DNA of 64,000 nucleotides from Anisakis pegreffii (Eukaryota > Nematoda > Chromadorea > Rhabditida > Anisakidae): contig JAPYMA010001498.1 in NCBI GenBank assembly GCA_035041965.1, positions 1 through 64,000 on the forward strand, in the 5' to 3' direction. Positions 31,388 to 45,900 of this stretch are shown here, piece after piece (positions within the stretch are counted from its first letter, which is position 1; each line of letters starts with the position of its first letter). The position numbers and the translations under genes were made by a program. The notes under the pieces were generated by a model that saw only the letters and a program-made list of their open reading frames with translations, was not told the DNA's origin and did not search any database.

Positions 31388-32190
31388 ACAGGGTGAGATA
31401 GCACTCAGCGTGGATAATAGGTATACTGGCATGTTCAAAATGAAACCAAAATTTGAGTTCCAATACCGTAGGGTATGAAGGGTCCTATGGGTGTGGCAGT
31501 AGGTCTGTAAAGTTCGCCTGGACCACTCACCTGAAGAGTCGAGTTGCTATAGGGGTGACTCGAAGATATTCTGCCTCGTAGTGTAATTTGGTGACAGTTG
31601 GACTAATGTCGTTATGATAGATTGTGTGTAGCCAATGGTCATGTTAAACTACAACTTTTCATTGCGCGTATGGGTGTTCCCAACCCGTCGAGCTGCCAAC
31701 AAGAGGGGCTAGGTTTAGGTGAATGCGACAGGCGTTCCCCGCCTACCGGCAGTCTCGGCGAATCGGGGAGAAAGAACTAAAAATATGCTAGCGACATGTA
31801 CCCGAGTGTCGCTAGCATTATTCTTCGATACATATTACGGGCGTTCCCGGCCCGGGAAAGGCGCCGATTTGACCGGGGATAGGGCTTGCGCGTAACTTGG
31901 CCTGAGTAGTGTCTTCGGGCATTTGCTCAGGTAACGGGGGTTCCCGGACCCACCGTGCGCACTTTCCCTTAACAGGGGGGAAATGTCATCGGGTTGATCA
32001 TTGGCTGCAGGCATGAAATCATATCACTTACTTTGAATGTTACTGAATGCATTATCAGGGGAAATCTCTCTGGTGTTTGTGGTTACTCGCCGAAGCTTAT
32101 CTGCTTGCTGCGTTCATAGTGCATTCATACAACTTCTCTGATATTGCATCTTTTGATATCCATTGCCAGTGTAAATATTATCTCTTACTA
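31388..32190. mobile_element. Interspersed 1.35-kb repeat, copy 3, inverted and truncated
   Basis: Reverse orientation. Similarity begins near 31388, is close to identical through the GC-rich core (31660-31990), and fades after about 32131. Both termini are missing. The core is the best conserved part, which could reflect constraint or simply a younger segment. Confidence 0.75.
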
Positions 32191-32199
32191 GTGCTAGTT

Positions 32200-34800
32200 G
32201 AATACCTGGATGAAATTATAAACTTCAGGCAGATTGAAACATTCATTGCGAACTTACTAGCGTACTGGGAATAATTTCCAACAAGTTTGCAAAATATCAT
32301 GTATGACATGGAAAAAGTGAGCATACTGGAGATATTGGGTCTCAGTTTGAGGTTGACGTAGTTTTCTGTTATTCAGCATGTGCGAATGGGCTAGGCACCT
32401 CTGAACTGCATATGTAAGGTCTGTCGAGGGTTGAAATTGACTGAATAATATCAGCTTTCAGTAAGCTTTCTAATAATCTCGCAATATTCCACTGACGATC
32501 TATTCAATGGGGATGTGTACAACTAAATGTTTATAGGGTTGCTCCTGTTAGCATTAGCGAAAGCATCCCACTGCTGTTACCACTAAAATATTCTCTGGAA
32601 AACATTTTTGTGCCTCACTGAAGGGATGCGTATTTGTTTAATCGAGAAATGTTTTTATGTACTTTTCCATGAGCATTGCTGCCGTGTTGTCGCTGTTCAT
32701 TTTGTTTGGCTCACTCGTGTCGGCAGATTACAACACAATTAGAGCAGAGATCGATAGATTGTTGATTTCGAGGTGCATTCGTTAGTGATCTTGATGCATT
32801 CAGCAGTTAGCAATGTGGATCATCCTCGAGTTATTTATTGATGCTAACGCATTCTGCTGTCCAACTGGCGTCAGCATTTACTTGCATATGATGGAAACAT
32901 TGGTGATTTTGCATGACACTTCGTATGAACCTTGCAAGATGGAATGCTTGCATAAAAAGTGTTGAGAGTTGAACATTGGATGATAAGGAGTAACCTTCGA
33001 CGGCAATGGGCACAAATTAGCAACAAATGACTAGAGTGTGCGAAAACATCGATATATATTGAGTTAACTACTCAATTATGCGGAAATCCGAGAGAGTTTT
33101 AAAAAATGTACAAGCTGTCAAGCAAAATATGATCCTTTCTCAGTGTTTTTTATTTATTCGTTTATTATTATTCTCGTGCACGCGTGCTCATTTCCGATTT
33201 TGTGTATCCTGACTGCTGAACGGCCATAATCTGTTATTTCAACTTGAATCATGAAACTCTTTGAAAACTATGGCAAGATTAATCGTAATCGATTCCGGTA
33301 TTGATGTTTTTTTAAGATAACTCAGTAATCTGTTTACTTTGAGGCACGAAACCAGCAGCAGCTGAGCAGAACACTTTCTCATCATTTTGTTTTTCTTATA
33401 CGAGTTAAAACGGAGACTAGAAATGGCTGAATAACAATAACATTAACAAGTCTGTGACAAAGATCAGTCAGTGTCTGCTAGTGTGATCTCTGTTTTAAAA
33501 TTTAACTATTACATTTATAAGGCTGAGAGATAACTTTTTTCACGAGTTTTCCTGTTTTCCTATCCGTTGAATTTATTCTGCTCATTCGATGTTTTTTCAC
33601 TACTGCAATCATTTAATCGTTTGCGTTTCTTAAGTTATTATACGTGCAACTTTTTTAATATCGACTTCTATTATCACTATTGGTTGTTTCTCTGGCTCAA
33701 TATGTATTCAGTGTATGCATGCCCAGAAATTTTATAATTTCACGACTACGGCAATTGTTTATTTGGTAAGTTCGTCATTTTTTAATGCAAAATTCATCAT
33801 TGCTATTATGCCGGAATTATTCGAGAAATTTCGTCACATCTTAAGTATAAGATGAAGCGATTCATCGTTACTTAACAAGTTGTTCATGTACGCATACGTA
33901 TACAAGAATGGATGATGTGAGCACTTATGCTAAATGTTCAGTGTTCTGAAGGCGATCCATCTGCGGGCAATATCATCAGAAGTGGATTGCTACTATCAGA
34001 GGAAGTGTACATTCTATAAGAGATGTAATTTTTCAAAGCATCCGCGTTTGATTTGATAGCATCCAGATGAGTTGATTTTCATGTATAATTTCATGGAGTT
34101 ATACTGCATAACTGCTTAAGAGTGTGCGTCATGTTTACAAATTGAATGATGTTGATCACTTTTGCTTTTTAATTACTGATGCTTTTAGCGATAATTCAAA
34201 TGTACTTTCAATGATTCCCACATTGTTTGCATGCATGATTCCCTTTCCTGCTGCTGCTGCTGCTGCAAAATCAGAGACGACAATTCGTAACTGCTGACTG
34301 ATTTTCCATCTATCTGATTCATGCAACTGTCAACAGTACGTACAAGCGTACTGACAATGAGAAAAGTACCATGAAAAGATTTTAATTTGAAAGATACAAG
34401 CGTACAACAAAAAACATGAAAAGTTGTTCTTCTAAACTTGTGATGTTAATTTCTCTTTTCTCATCTGAACGATCGTCTGTTTCCATTTCCTGAACCTATG
34501 CACGAATACGCCTGCCGCTTGATATGATGTGTTTTGCTGGAGTTTTACAGTTCGCTTCTGCGGATTCACTACGGTTTATGGGGAGAATTATTTCGGTGAA
34601 ATTCTTCCGTGAATTATATTGGTTACAGTCTGTCAAGCACGAGCGATTGTGTACAACTGGATGTTGTTCAGACAAAAGCGATTCTTTTAAACAACTCTTG
34701 AAGACAACTTCATGAACCTATTTTTCTTCAGTTTATCCTGAGGAGTTTATTCCAAACATCATTGTTTCTTCGCATTTACAGCGACAAACAAGCATTGGAA
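32200..34800. other. No supported gene
   Basis: AT-rich sequence with one (CTG)6 microsatellite near 34250-34266. A short candidate plus exon (34543-34587, between TTTTACAG and TTTCG|GTGAAA) is too small to call. Confidence 0.3.
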
Positions 34801-34834
34801 ATTTGTCCATATCCGTCAGCTTTCGACTGTCGTT

Positions 34835-35263
34835 TCATTTTTTTTTGCGGACTGACGATGAAACAAAGGAAATGAACAAGGTTATGATAAATAGGCTGCG
34901 TCTTGGTTGAATGTGCTCTAAACTAGTTCCGAACACTTCAGACGAATGACTGATGTGAATGTACCCAGTTAATTGCATGTTTACATCTTTATTTCTCGTT
35001 TTTCGAAGAAACGAAGTTTCAAAAAAAGAGGACAGCTCCAGTTCGTGATTGAAAGTGAATAAACAAAACGAACGGCGGCCATGGAGTTGATCGAGAACGC
35101 TGAGAATCGATTGAGAACATGATTTGATGCTGCTGGCTGGGTGTGGTTGATGATCAATGAGCACAGTTGAAGACACTTGGACACTTCCGTGACTGCGTGC
35201 AAACTGATTGGAACAAACAGATTTAAATGTATTTTCATAAAATTGAGTAATTTCGTGAATCAT
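34835..35263 (-). other. 142-codon open frame, uncertain
   Basis: The minus strand is open for 142 codons, with a second frame open for 85 codons (35238-34981) in the same place. It is rich in Ser, His and Phe. No splice sites or domain decide between a real exon and chance. The GC-richer part at 35060-35180 makes it a little more interesting than its surroundings. Confidence 0.2.
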
Positions 35264-35459
35264 ATAACTAAACTAAATGAAGTTATGAGGAAAAGATATG
35301 AATTACTATGGAGAAGATAAAATGTTATTTTATCACATCATAACACAACAGCGATATTTATGAAGATAAATAAACTGTAATTGCTATTATATTATTATAT
35401 ATTATTGGGATTTCGTATAGTACCAGTGATCGTATATTACTCAGTTGGAATTTTGTTAC

Positions 35460-35716
35460 CAGTGGAGGTATAATTAAAAATAACTCGATTGATTGAGGAG
35501 TTATAGAAAATCGAGTGATTTCCTCCTCATTCCATTCAATTGCGACAAATAATCCATCCATCTGTGATTTACAATACAGTCCAATAGATGATCCCCATTC
35601 CACTTTCAGTCTACACATTTCATTTTCCTCACAAACATACATCATCAGTCTTTCAACGTTTGTGTGGTAAACACATTGAGAGTAGTTACGAAACAAAAAA
35701 TATTTTGACGGTTGCA
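35460..35716 (-). CDS. Candidate exon of an unrecognised minus-strand gene
   Basis: 85 codons are open between a weak acceptor (TTATTGAAG) and the donor CCACTG|GTAACA, and the frame stays open to 35358 if unspliced. Composition is protein-like, unlike its surroundings: YSQCVYHTNVERLMMYVCEE, RLKVEWGSSIGLYCKSQ and FVAIEWNEEEITRFS, with four Cys that could pair in an extracellular domain. It may be nested upstream of the plus-strand gene at 36.9 kb. No domain named. Confidence 0.45.
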
Positions 35717-36944
35717 CTTCAATAACGTACTTTATATTTACTACGTATCTACTGGATGGAGTTATGGTTATGAAATGTTACTTTGCGCAATACGTGTCGC
35801 AGTGTGATATAACTGTCATCCCTATATATATGCACTCATAAATATGCATGAATATTGTGTATTTATATGATGTCATATGATTGTGTAGAGCTTGATAATG
35901 AGGATTTTGGTTACACATTGAAATGGTCGAAAATCATTCTTAGAATGTTTTGTTAATCATCGTCTGTGTGCAAATAAGTAGATTAAGATGCGACTTGTGA
36001 AACCATCGCAACGCGACAACAGCGTTATTGATATAACTTCAATATCACACAGGCTTCAATATACTGCGTAAGTTATGTGACTATAACCATAACCTAGTGT
36101 GTTGCGGGGATTTCGGGAACTCCGTCACAGATTTGTTTCTCGAACCGGCTGCATTTTCGGGTTTCCCGATTCCAAAAACTTGGTCGTAGACCTCCTAATC
36201 CAAGACTTTTTTCCGTCCATGCAACACAATACAATAATCTATACGAGCAACTCGATTGCATATGTCAGAGAAGAGTCTCTGTGTCCCTCGAACCGAATAC
36301 ATACATCTTGTGGGCTTACACATTACCGAATAGTCATGGGATCAATGCGTCATCTGAACTGTATCGCATTGTTCTGTTGGAAACGATCGGATCTTGATGG
36401 CAACATATATTTGGTTATACTGTTGAGTAACCTAATCAACTTTGCATTAAAGAACTCAAATACATAAACAATCGTCTTCAAAACATTACTGATAAACGTC
36501 AAACAATTGCAATCAACAAATTCTTTTGCTCTGTGCAGTAAGTAATATACTTTCAATGGTTTACGGCTGCTGGTAATGCTGCTAATCGTTTGTTTGCAAT
36601 GTTTATGCTACTTTTCATGTGTTTGCAAGATGTGTTTTGCTTTGTCAGCTATAGACTGACTATTCGAACTGGGTGCGATTGGTTCATTTGCTACTCATAG
36701 AATTTGTGCAGAAAAAGTGATCTTCGATTTAGTCAGCTGTTGATGAATAAAATTCGTAATGTGTTTTCCCCATGCATCGTTCATTCACTTTTTTTGCCAG
36801 ACAGCATCATCCGAATGAATGAACATCATCACATCAGCACAAGATGCGATGCAATGTTGAGTGGAAAATTGCGAATATACACAGACCGTTTAGTCGTTCA
36901 TGTGCAAAAATCCATTTTTATTCATACACATCCATGTATGACAG

Positions 36945-39900
36945 TGCCAGTAGATGAGAGAATACGAGCACTGAATCAAAAGATTGACGATCTGTGTTAT
37001 GGAATAATCCACGGTGTATCCACGTACCTTCAGAAATGTATTTCTTTGTATGTAAGTATTTTTCAATGGATTATAGATGCAATTCGATATTTATCCCCTA
37101 GCTCAGAATATATCTGCGATAACGCCGTATTTGTGATCTCTAATATTATTGCGAGAAGTTACTCAGTTCAGATCGTTATCCTGTTCTCTCGTTAAATTGT
37201 TCGTCCAAATTTGAATCCACTTAATTTTTTCGAATCTCTAATATCCATTTATCAATCTTCAAATGAACTCGCTTCCATGAATCACATGGTAAGGATCATT
37301 CATTATTATATGGATTTCATGGAATTCGCCGAGGTCGCAGCATCCAGAGCTGTGTAGAGAAGTTTCATTCTGTCCTCTTAAAACTGCTATTTTTCAACAT
37401 TCACGTAAACATATCGAGACTTTCAAGTATCGAGAGTGTTGTGGTCCGTGGAATTCATTGGAACGGATTTCATGCCTCATTGAGACCATCCACAGCAGTA
37501 ATGCGTTGATACATCGTCATCTGGTGCATTAGAAAATATCAAATAGCTTCTCTTAATAGACGATTACCAATGCTCCGGGGGAGACTGGCACAAAGTTATT
37601 GCCTTTGAAACGTTTTATTTCTATCAGAGTGACATTTACAATAGGGAAGAGATCAGTTTTTGATCGACAACCCGCGTTATGAGTGTAAAATTGAGCGTTT
37701 CTACGAGCTGCGGTTCGTTCAAGCAGTTCGTTCGTGACTTTGACAGTGATACATGCATTAGGTGTTTGGGCCTGGAGCATTGAAACGAGCAGTTGCTTGT
37801 GAGTTCAGCTGTACCGATGGATGTATGTGAGCCAGTAAAGGGTCTTTTCAATGAATGCTTTATTTCGACCAATTGGATGAGTCTGATGAGTCTTGTTTCG
37901 CTCGGTCATACGGATGCTCAGATGAGAAGGCATTCGGAGAAAATTAGACAGAGGGGATAAACGGATGACTTTGGCGCATTAGATCATGATGAAGCTACAG
38001 CGAGAATGAGGAATGTCTCCTTGTGAAATTGCCACGAAATAAATAAACTAGAGTGCTCGACCCAACACATACATACGTAATAAGAAAGCATATTTTTCTC
38101 GCTCGTTTTCAATTTCTATTCATCTAGCGCATGTTACTGTTGAATGTAAAAAAATTTTAAACTATATTCACTCCAAATATCTTGAGTGTACCGGAGAATC
38201 ATTACACTGTAATTCTGTTATGGGTACGTCGAAATTTTGTGAGCTCATTATCTCTTTACAGGCAGCAGAGTCTGTAATATTTTGTAATTCGCAACAAAAT
38301 TTTGTAATTTTCATTCCGGATTACGGAATAGTTCTTTGAAATCTCCAGTAGCTTCGAAATCCGGGAAATTTAGGAAGCTTGTCTAAAATGATCGTTAAAC
38401 TTCAACTCTTGTACGGCTTTGACCATTCGAGTTCTTCATATCATTTAGTCTGCTCAGTCACTGATCTTTCTTCCATTAGCTTTGACATTTTATGTTGTTC
38501 TGTTGGAACTGGCCTCGGTTCTGTCTTTCAAAGAATCTTAACCACTCCAGTGTAGCTGATTACCGGCATGAATATTTGAGAGGAGTACGGAGTTACAGAT
38601 GAATGAACAATTAGTTGTAGTAAACAGACATTCTTGTTAGACACTAGTAATGATGCGGACATTATCATATTATATGAATTGTGCTCGAGTAGATTCAAAC
38701 CACTCTTGTGTCGTCTGTCTTTGCGGCGTTAATAAAGCGTGAAATCCGCTATGAACGCATGGAATAGAAAGCTTTCATGACATCTGGATTCTCTGCAGAG
38801 AATCGAGACCACTGAACCGTTAGAAAAGCGGACTAGGATGCTGGAATGTCGCTTGCCTTCCCACTGTTTATTGAACTTGTCGAATGATTGACTGGGATTG
38901 CTCGAATGCTAGTTATTCCTTAAGGTGGCACAAGATTTTTGTTGAAATTTACTCATGATCAGATATCATCCGACCAAAAATATCATGAGACCAAATTTAA
39001 TCAGATTGCATGAGGAAAAAACTTTATTGTTATCGACTATGAGAACACACTTCAGTTCGTTTTTGACACGTCGAAGCACCGTATATAGTCTATGATAGAG
39101 AAAATCTGAATGTGGCACGAAAAAAGCTCTATGAATAGAAAAAGGAGAATGGGCATCAGTCTTTTTGTCACCGTTGAGTTTGCGAAGTTTTTCCTCACAG
39201 GATTCGACTGAATATCAGGTTGCTGAGTATCACATTCGCTGGTAATGAACTCATCTAATTGCTAACTGTGCTTCTGAATCCTTTGCCTTCAGTTGGGCGT
39301 GTATATACTTCGTATCAGTTCATTAGTAATCATGCAAACACTATACACACTTTTATTTCATTCTGCTATTTTTGTTGAATTTTGTTCGATTATTCTTAGT
39401 TCTTGTTAGTAACCAAATATTTCTCAAAATATTCCATTATACTCTTAGTTCCACGGCGTCAATGGTCAACTGGTACCAACGTGCACCAGTTGACGTGCTT
39501 CAGACTAGACGCTGAAGTTCTGTTGAATCGGATGAATGTAAATTTGTGTTTTGTGCTAGATGTTTGTAATTTTTGTGCTAAAACTGAAGTCCCAAGTTTT
39601 CACATATTCATCTGAAACTGTTTTGTTTCAATGGTTATTCATCAGATACTGAATGAAACGTTCTCAGATGATGACAATACAGTGGTGAAGCATGAGAATA
39701 TGATACACTTATGATGATTAAGATGAGAAAGCCGCGACAGATACGTGGATATTATGTGAAAATCAGTCTGAAAATATTGCTAGAAACCATGAAAATCTTT
39801 GCAAATTTGAGCGATCCCAATCAAAACCAAATCCTAGTTATCTGTAAACCTTACACAACAAATGAATTTGGTTTTTAAATGTGGTAAGGCATCGAAATAT

Positions 39901-42900
39901 CTTATCGTTAATGGAATAAAGCTTCTCCAGTGGATAATTTCACGGTCGGTCGTATGATTTTCCATATTGTGTTTACAAGTTAAAGTGCATGCTCATGTGC
40001 TCTTATTTTCCATTTTCTAGGGATCAACTGAATAGTGTTCTGCTGCATTTTGCACTATTCTAGCCGTGAGAGGTGGAAAACATTCAGAAAATAGATTCAA
40101 GATCGTAGATCACTCGCCTTGCTTATATTCATAAGCCACTGCATAAGTGATCCTTCAGGATGAACAAATGCAGGATAAGAAAAAAACATGATTGAGCGAT
40201 AATTGGTTATAGAATCGATCATTTCCGATGAATTTTTCAGAAATCGTATCCGGTATGAGGACGAATAAACGAGTCTCATTTTAAGATGGATCACTTTAAA
40301 ATGATATGCCACTAGCGGATGTTTCATTCTCATTGCTTCAACTTGTTCCTTGATTACGGTGGTCTAGCTTTTCTAGATGCCTGCGGTAACCACGAAACTT
40401 CCTACGGTTCTAGCGATTCTTAGTAAGCTCACTCGGCTATCAAACTTGCTGTCGAGCCATTCCCACTAATATTGTTTCGATGACAGTGTTGAGAATAATA
40501 ATCGTGATCAAGATAGCATTCATACCAACAGTGATACTTAATGACGTCGGTACACCGCTCGGTTCCAAGCAAAACTTTCCTGCGTGAACAGGAGTCGAAC
40601 CCGCGACGTGCTAATTACCGGTCGTGGCTCTACTTCTGAGGTGCCACAGAGAGTGTTCATAGCCTCTGCCGAGTGGTTTTGTTAAAATTACAGTGGTACC
40701 GATAAGATTATGTAAAACCGCGAAAGCGACAACATTAGAGCGAATGCCTTCTGAATGATGCTGCTGCCGGATTCTGAAAATATTTTTCACAATTACCAAA
40801 TAATTCTATCGTTCCTCTGAAATTTACTCATAGAAGCAATCTGGCTACGATATTGACGAGAGCAACTTCGCTCCACTGTCAAAGTGAGTGACAGAGAGTA
40901 GCGTCGTCATACTACGGTAGTTTGTGTGTTATTCCCTAAGACGATTATCGCGGTTTCTGTCCTCAACTCGTTCTGGTTTGCAGCACATCAATTTTCAAGC
41001 AACATTTCCAATGCAAAATTTGGTTTATGGTTTTCAAATGCTCTCTCGATTGCATATTTTTGAAGTGTTTGATGAAATTGAGAACGCAGAGCATGTTTTA
41101 TCCGGAGACTTTATGTGAGTAGTCCACGAGTTGGTTGCTGGAAATGGGCGAATGAAATTGAGAAAAAGTGAACATTTTGATGGTTTTGGAACTGCATTTA
41201 ATTTGCGTAAAACTTTGCATTTGTTCGATGATTGATGATATCATTCAAACAAATAATCGTAATGACTTCATGAAATCATGCCAGAGGAATACGTTATTCA
41301 TATCATTATCGTGATGAATTGAATGAGAATTGTTGAGTTTCTCATTCGGAATGTATTTCATTTTTGATCGTTGTTGCACACATTATCATTTTTGCGGGAA
41401 TTTGCACGATAAACTGCTCATATCACCAGTAATGATTGTTACATTACTAGAGTATTACTATATCAATTGCAATCTGTAATTTTTGCACGAATATTATCAG
41501 AGTGTCGTTCAACATTTACATGTGATATTCGTGCTGTATTAGGGAATTGTTCCACTGTCTTATCGCTTTCTACTATACACATGTTGATTCTTATCATTCA
41601 CTGTTGATCGAGACTCTTGTCGAGGATGTTTTCAGTTTATTTGGCTTGAACGGAACAAAGTGGAATTGAATCAGTGGCTTTTTAAATTTGCAAAAAAAAC
41701 AACAAATAATCTATGATACATGATGAATGCAACAATACACAACTCAAAAATTCATTTTAGTGGCTAGTCATTTATGATTAGTGAAGTTGTCAAGGTGAAC
41801 GACTCTACTGCCCAATGACTCAAAAACGATTTCTGACTCAGACTTCGTAACATGATTTGCTGATTTCATGACAAACCGTGAATGTGTATATGTATGCGCA
41901 ATACTGTGAATTGTTGTTGTTGTTGAGTTGTTATTCGGTGAACGATAATAGCGCGTGATCTGTCTACCGCGTGAATGAGATTAATTTGAGTGTTTTAATC
42001 ACATGACGATCATATTGAATCATAGTTTGGCTTTACGTTAGTATGAATTCATAATTTTGCATTCACTTGATTTGTATTAACTCAATTTCCATTGAATTCA
42101 TAATCTTGTTCTAGCTTTCTATTGATTTTAATATATTGTCAGAATGCGTATCGCAACATTTGGTTCGTTATTAAAAGAGATAAGGTTGAAAGATGAATTT
42201 CCTGAAGAACACAGCGTGAATTTGATGAGGTGATTCATTCTTTCATTTACTAATTAGCAGGTGAGTTGTAATAGTCAGCAAATCTTGAGCAGCACAAAAC
42301 AGCAAACAGTTGTTTTAAAGGGAACAAGCTTTCACCAGCGCTCGAATTTTATGAGTTGAAAATTTCCGATTCACTGAACGAATCCTCAGAGAGTAATTGG
42401 AGAGGCATAGTTTCCTAGTGTGAAGAAGTGATAAAGATATATTTGGGTGTGTACGACTGCAAAAGAAGAATGTTGGATAGTGATTGATGAACGATGAATT
42501 TTGAAATTTAATTTTCTGATGGAGTCGATATTCAGGAAAGAATTTTATTTTTGAACTTGTATAGATTTAATAAGATGAACGCCTCGTGTCATCGTGAGAA
42601 TGCGATTGATTTTTTTCATAATAATGATTTCATCGAATGATTTCATTATAATGAGATTTTCGTAAATAAGAGTTAAGAGTTGAGAACATTCATTTCGCAC
42701 ATAAGAGCGTATTCTTTCAAAAGAATTTAATGCTGGCACAGCGGATCCTGAGGAATTGCAAATCTGATTTATAAATCATCGGCAATATATGGCCATGCTT
42801 TTGACTGATTCTCACTAATTTTCACCTCAATTTACATCTGGAAACTGTTGTGCTATAATGTCGTTGCTTCATTGTTGGTCTCGTCGAATCCTTTGTTTGA

Positions 42901-45900
42901 GTCTCACTCAGTTGATTTGATTTTTGTTTTGCGAGCGATTGCACTTTTTGATCGTTAGTGTTCTGATTTTTCGATCGAGATTTTTTTTTGGTGGTTTTTG
43001 GGCGAGACACAACGCACAGCTATGCTCATTTATTATCAGCTTGAGTAATCAATTATGTTTGAGTTGATGGGTGTTCGTTTTTTATTGAAGTTAGTTTGTT
43101 CTATAAAGACATCTGCTCGTTTCGGTGTGTGTTCTGGTTCGTATCAATTCCAGTCAGTCATGTTTCGCTGCTTCAATTCTTGAACATTTAAACGATACAC
43201 AAATGATTGGTTAGTAAAAAGCTTTAGATGAATTCCGAGAAGTTATAAGTTCGTAAATGATACGTTTGATTTACCGCAGCAATTTAATCACATATAAATA
43301 GTCTTTATAAAATTTTTGTTGTCGAAACAAACAGCAGCAGGAGAATCAGATCACATGCTCCCGCAAGTCTGAATAGATGAATAACAGTGGATATTTTACA
43401 AATTGGTGTTGTGTCCGTCAGATGCGTACTCGCTTCCATATCATGCATTAGTATTTTTGTATAAGTCTTGCTTTTTGATCATGCATTTAGGTTGTCCATC
43501 CAACGCACACATCCAAAGCAGCAGGTGACGGCTGAAGGCTTGCATTTGCTATTTATAGAAACGTTATTAGGCGTTTGTTTGATGGAAATTTGTAGTTGTT
43601 TGATGAAATTTTCGGAATGCTCTATGATTTTTGCTTACAATCAAACAAGTACATTTATATGAATTGTATCACTGGCATCCGGTGTTCTTATAGGGTGACA
43701 TTTGTTTGACAGCCTCGCCGGATACACAGATCAAATTCTTTCCAATATTTACGATTCTTTCCGTAATGTGACTAATTTTGCGCGAACAATTTCACTAATG
43801 GGTCTTGCCGTCATTGTTTTGGTCTCCCTAAGAGATGTTCGTATCCACGTGGGAGCCATTTCTTGGCAAATATTTGATGCCAATTCATAGTGTGATGCTT
43901 CAAACAAATTTTTGTATGTTGCGTTAGTTTACGTTCTATAATAGTAACGAGAATGAATGAATCAAGCAGGCATTTCGACAAGCAGACAAACAACACATCA
44001 TGTACACAGATACAATATTATAGAAATGCATGAATATGGATGAGTCACATGCAAGGAATATAGTGAGAATCAGATCACATGCTGCCGCGAGTCTGAATAG
44101 ATGAACAGTGGATATTTTACATATTGGTGTTGTGTACGTCAGATGCGCACTCGCTTCCATATCATGCATTAGTATTTTTGTACAAGTCTTGCTTTTTGAT
44201 CATGCATTTAGGTTGTCCATCCAACGCGCACACATCTTCTATCACGTTACTTCTAATGTATCGAATGCAGTTGGTGATACGTTATGACAGTCACCGATTT
44301 TGGCACGTTATCTTCTAGTGTTACCGAGATTTCATTGGTCGTTTTGTGATTCAAGGATTTCCGATAGTATCATGGTGAATGAGCACTGCACTGATTTCTG
44401 TTGCTAGCTATTGAATTGTTCCATTTGCACGCTCATTCTGTTGCCTTGTTTTTGTATTATTCTGATTGAATGCTGTAAAAAGCTTTGAAAATTATTTGGT
44501 GCATCATTGAGCGATGAGTAAGTGCGTTCTGCGAACGTTCTGGTTACCTTAAGGTGCACCAGCAAAAGGCGAGTGATTCAATGATTGCAAAGTGCAAATG
44601 CTTTCTGCGAGTGATTCAATTTGCCTACATGCGAGCGAGTTAGCTAAAGGACAAGAGCATCCATCATTCGAGCATTTTTTTCATAAGATCAAATATCATG
44701 AGATCCAATTCAATCGGATGTTGAAGAACGAGAACCAGTGTCGTGAGTGCAAGCAAGTCGAGAGAGTTGAAGATCTCATGAGATCATACATTGAAGATGG
44801 TGAACTATGCGATAGGATTTGAAAAAAAAAATGGCGAGAATTGCCGGAGGGAGGCAGATATTCGATGGGGAAATCAGACTGATGAGATTGGATATTGCAA
44901 TAAGATATTCCAGTGAAAGAGATTCCTACGTTCAATGTCGATGCAGAGCTATAAGAAAACCAAAATCAGTGCGTGGACTATGGCAAAGTGCTCACATATC
45001 GATCGTACTAGAGTGCTTAGTCCCTCAAAAACCATTGATTTATTCAAAAAATGAAATGAACTCAAAACAGAAACCAACAATTCTTATCGATTCTCTCGAT
45101 GCAGTTGAACAACTAATAGTGATTTTTTCTTTCATTGATGAACTTTTTTTGCAAAGAGTAATAAATTGATGTGTTCCGCGCTCGATGCACCTACTACCTT
45201 AGGGTACATAAGTAATTGGTTTTGCCAACGGTGTTCTCCCATTCATTTACTGGTTTGCACTCATTCATCGTATTGTGCACGAGAAGTAAAAATAGAACGT
45301 AGCAAAAACGCGGAACACACAGTGCCTATGAATAATTATTTTCTGTGCCAACAAATTTGTCATTATGAGAGGAATATTTCTGTTTGCTACATTATTCGAC
45401 TCTGGAATCGAAGGAATGAAGAACTGAGTAAATGACTGAATGATTTTTGATGAGAAATTGTCATGAGATTAGAATTCTGGATGATCGGTGGAAAAATGTT
45501 AACAAAAATAGAATCAACATTTTCATTACGGTTTTTTTTTTGTTGAACTTCAGTTCAGAACGAATTGCAACAAAACTAACTCGTCAGCTGAAAACTAAGT
45601 ACTGATTGATGGTGATCGATAGTGATTTTGATCGATTGATTGTACTTTTAGAATGATTCATAGTGCTTCTAATTCACAGCACTGTTTCATGCCCATAGCT
45701 CATTCGGTCAGTGATGCGTCCGGTTGTGTTGCAAATGGCCAGATTTCGAAGTGGTTCTCTTCAGACCAAGCAAGTAGGTGTGCTCGTGATGTTGTGCTTG
45801 ATTCCACGTTACTGTTTGATTCGTCAATTTTGCTTTCTTAACTTTGCCAACAAGTTGGTTGAACTTGTATAGATTGATCGCTTTTCATCTGTCATTTATT

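Noticed and set aside
35821..35850. TATATATA run as promoter TATA box
   Set aside because: Not placed correctly relative to any supported exon.
36099..36467. 122-codon open frame on the plus strand
   Set aside because: No splice sites or domain; the antisense strand is also partly open, and composition is irregular.
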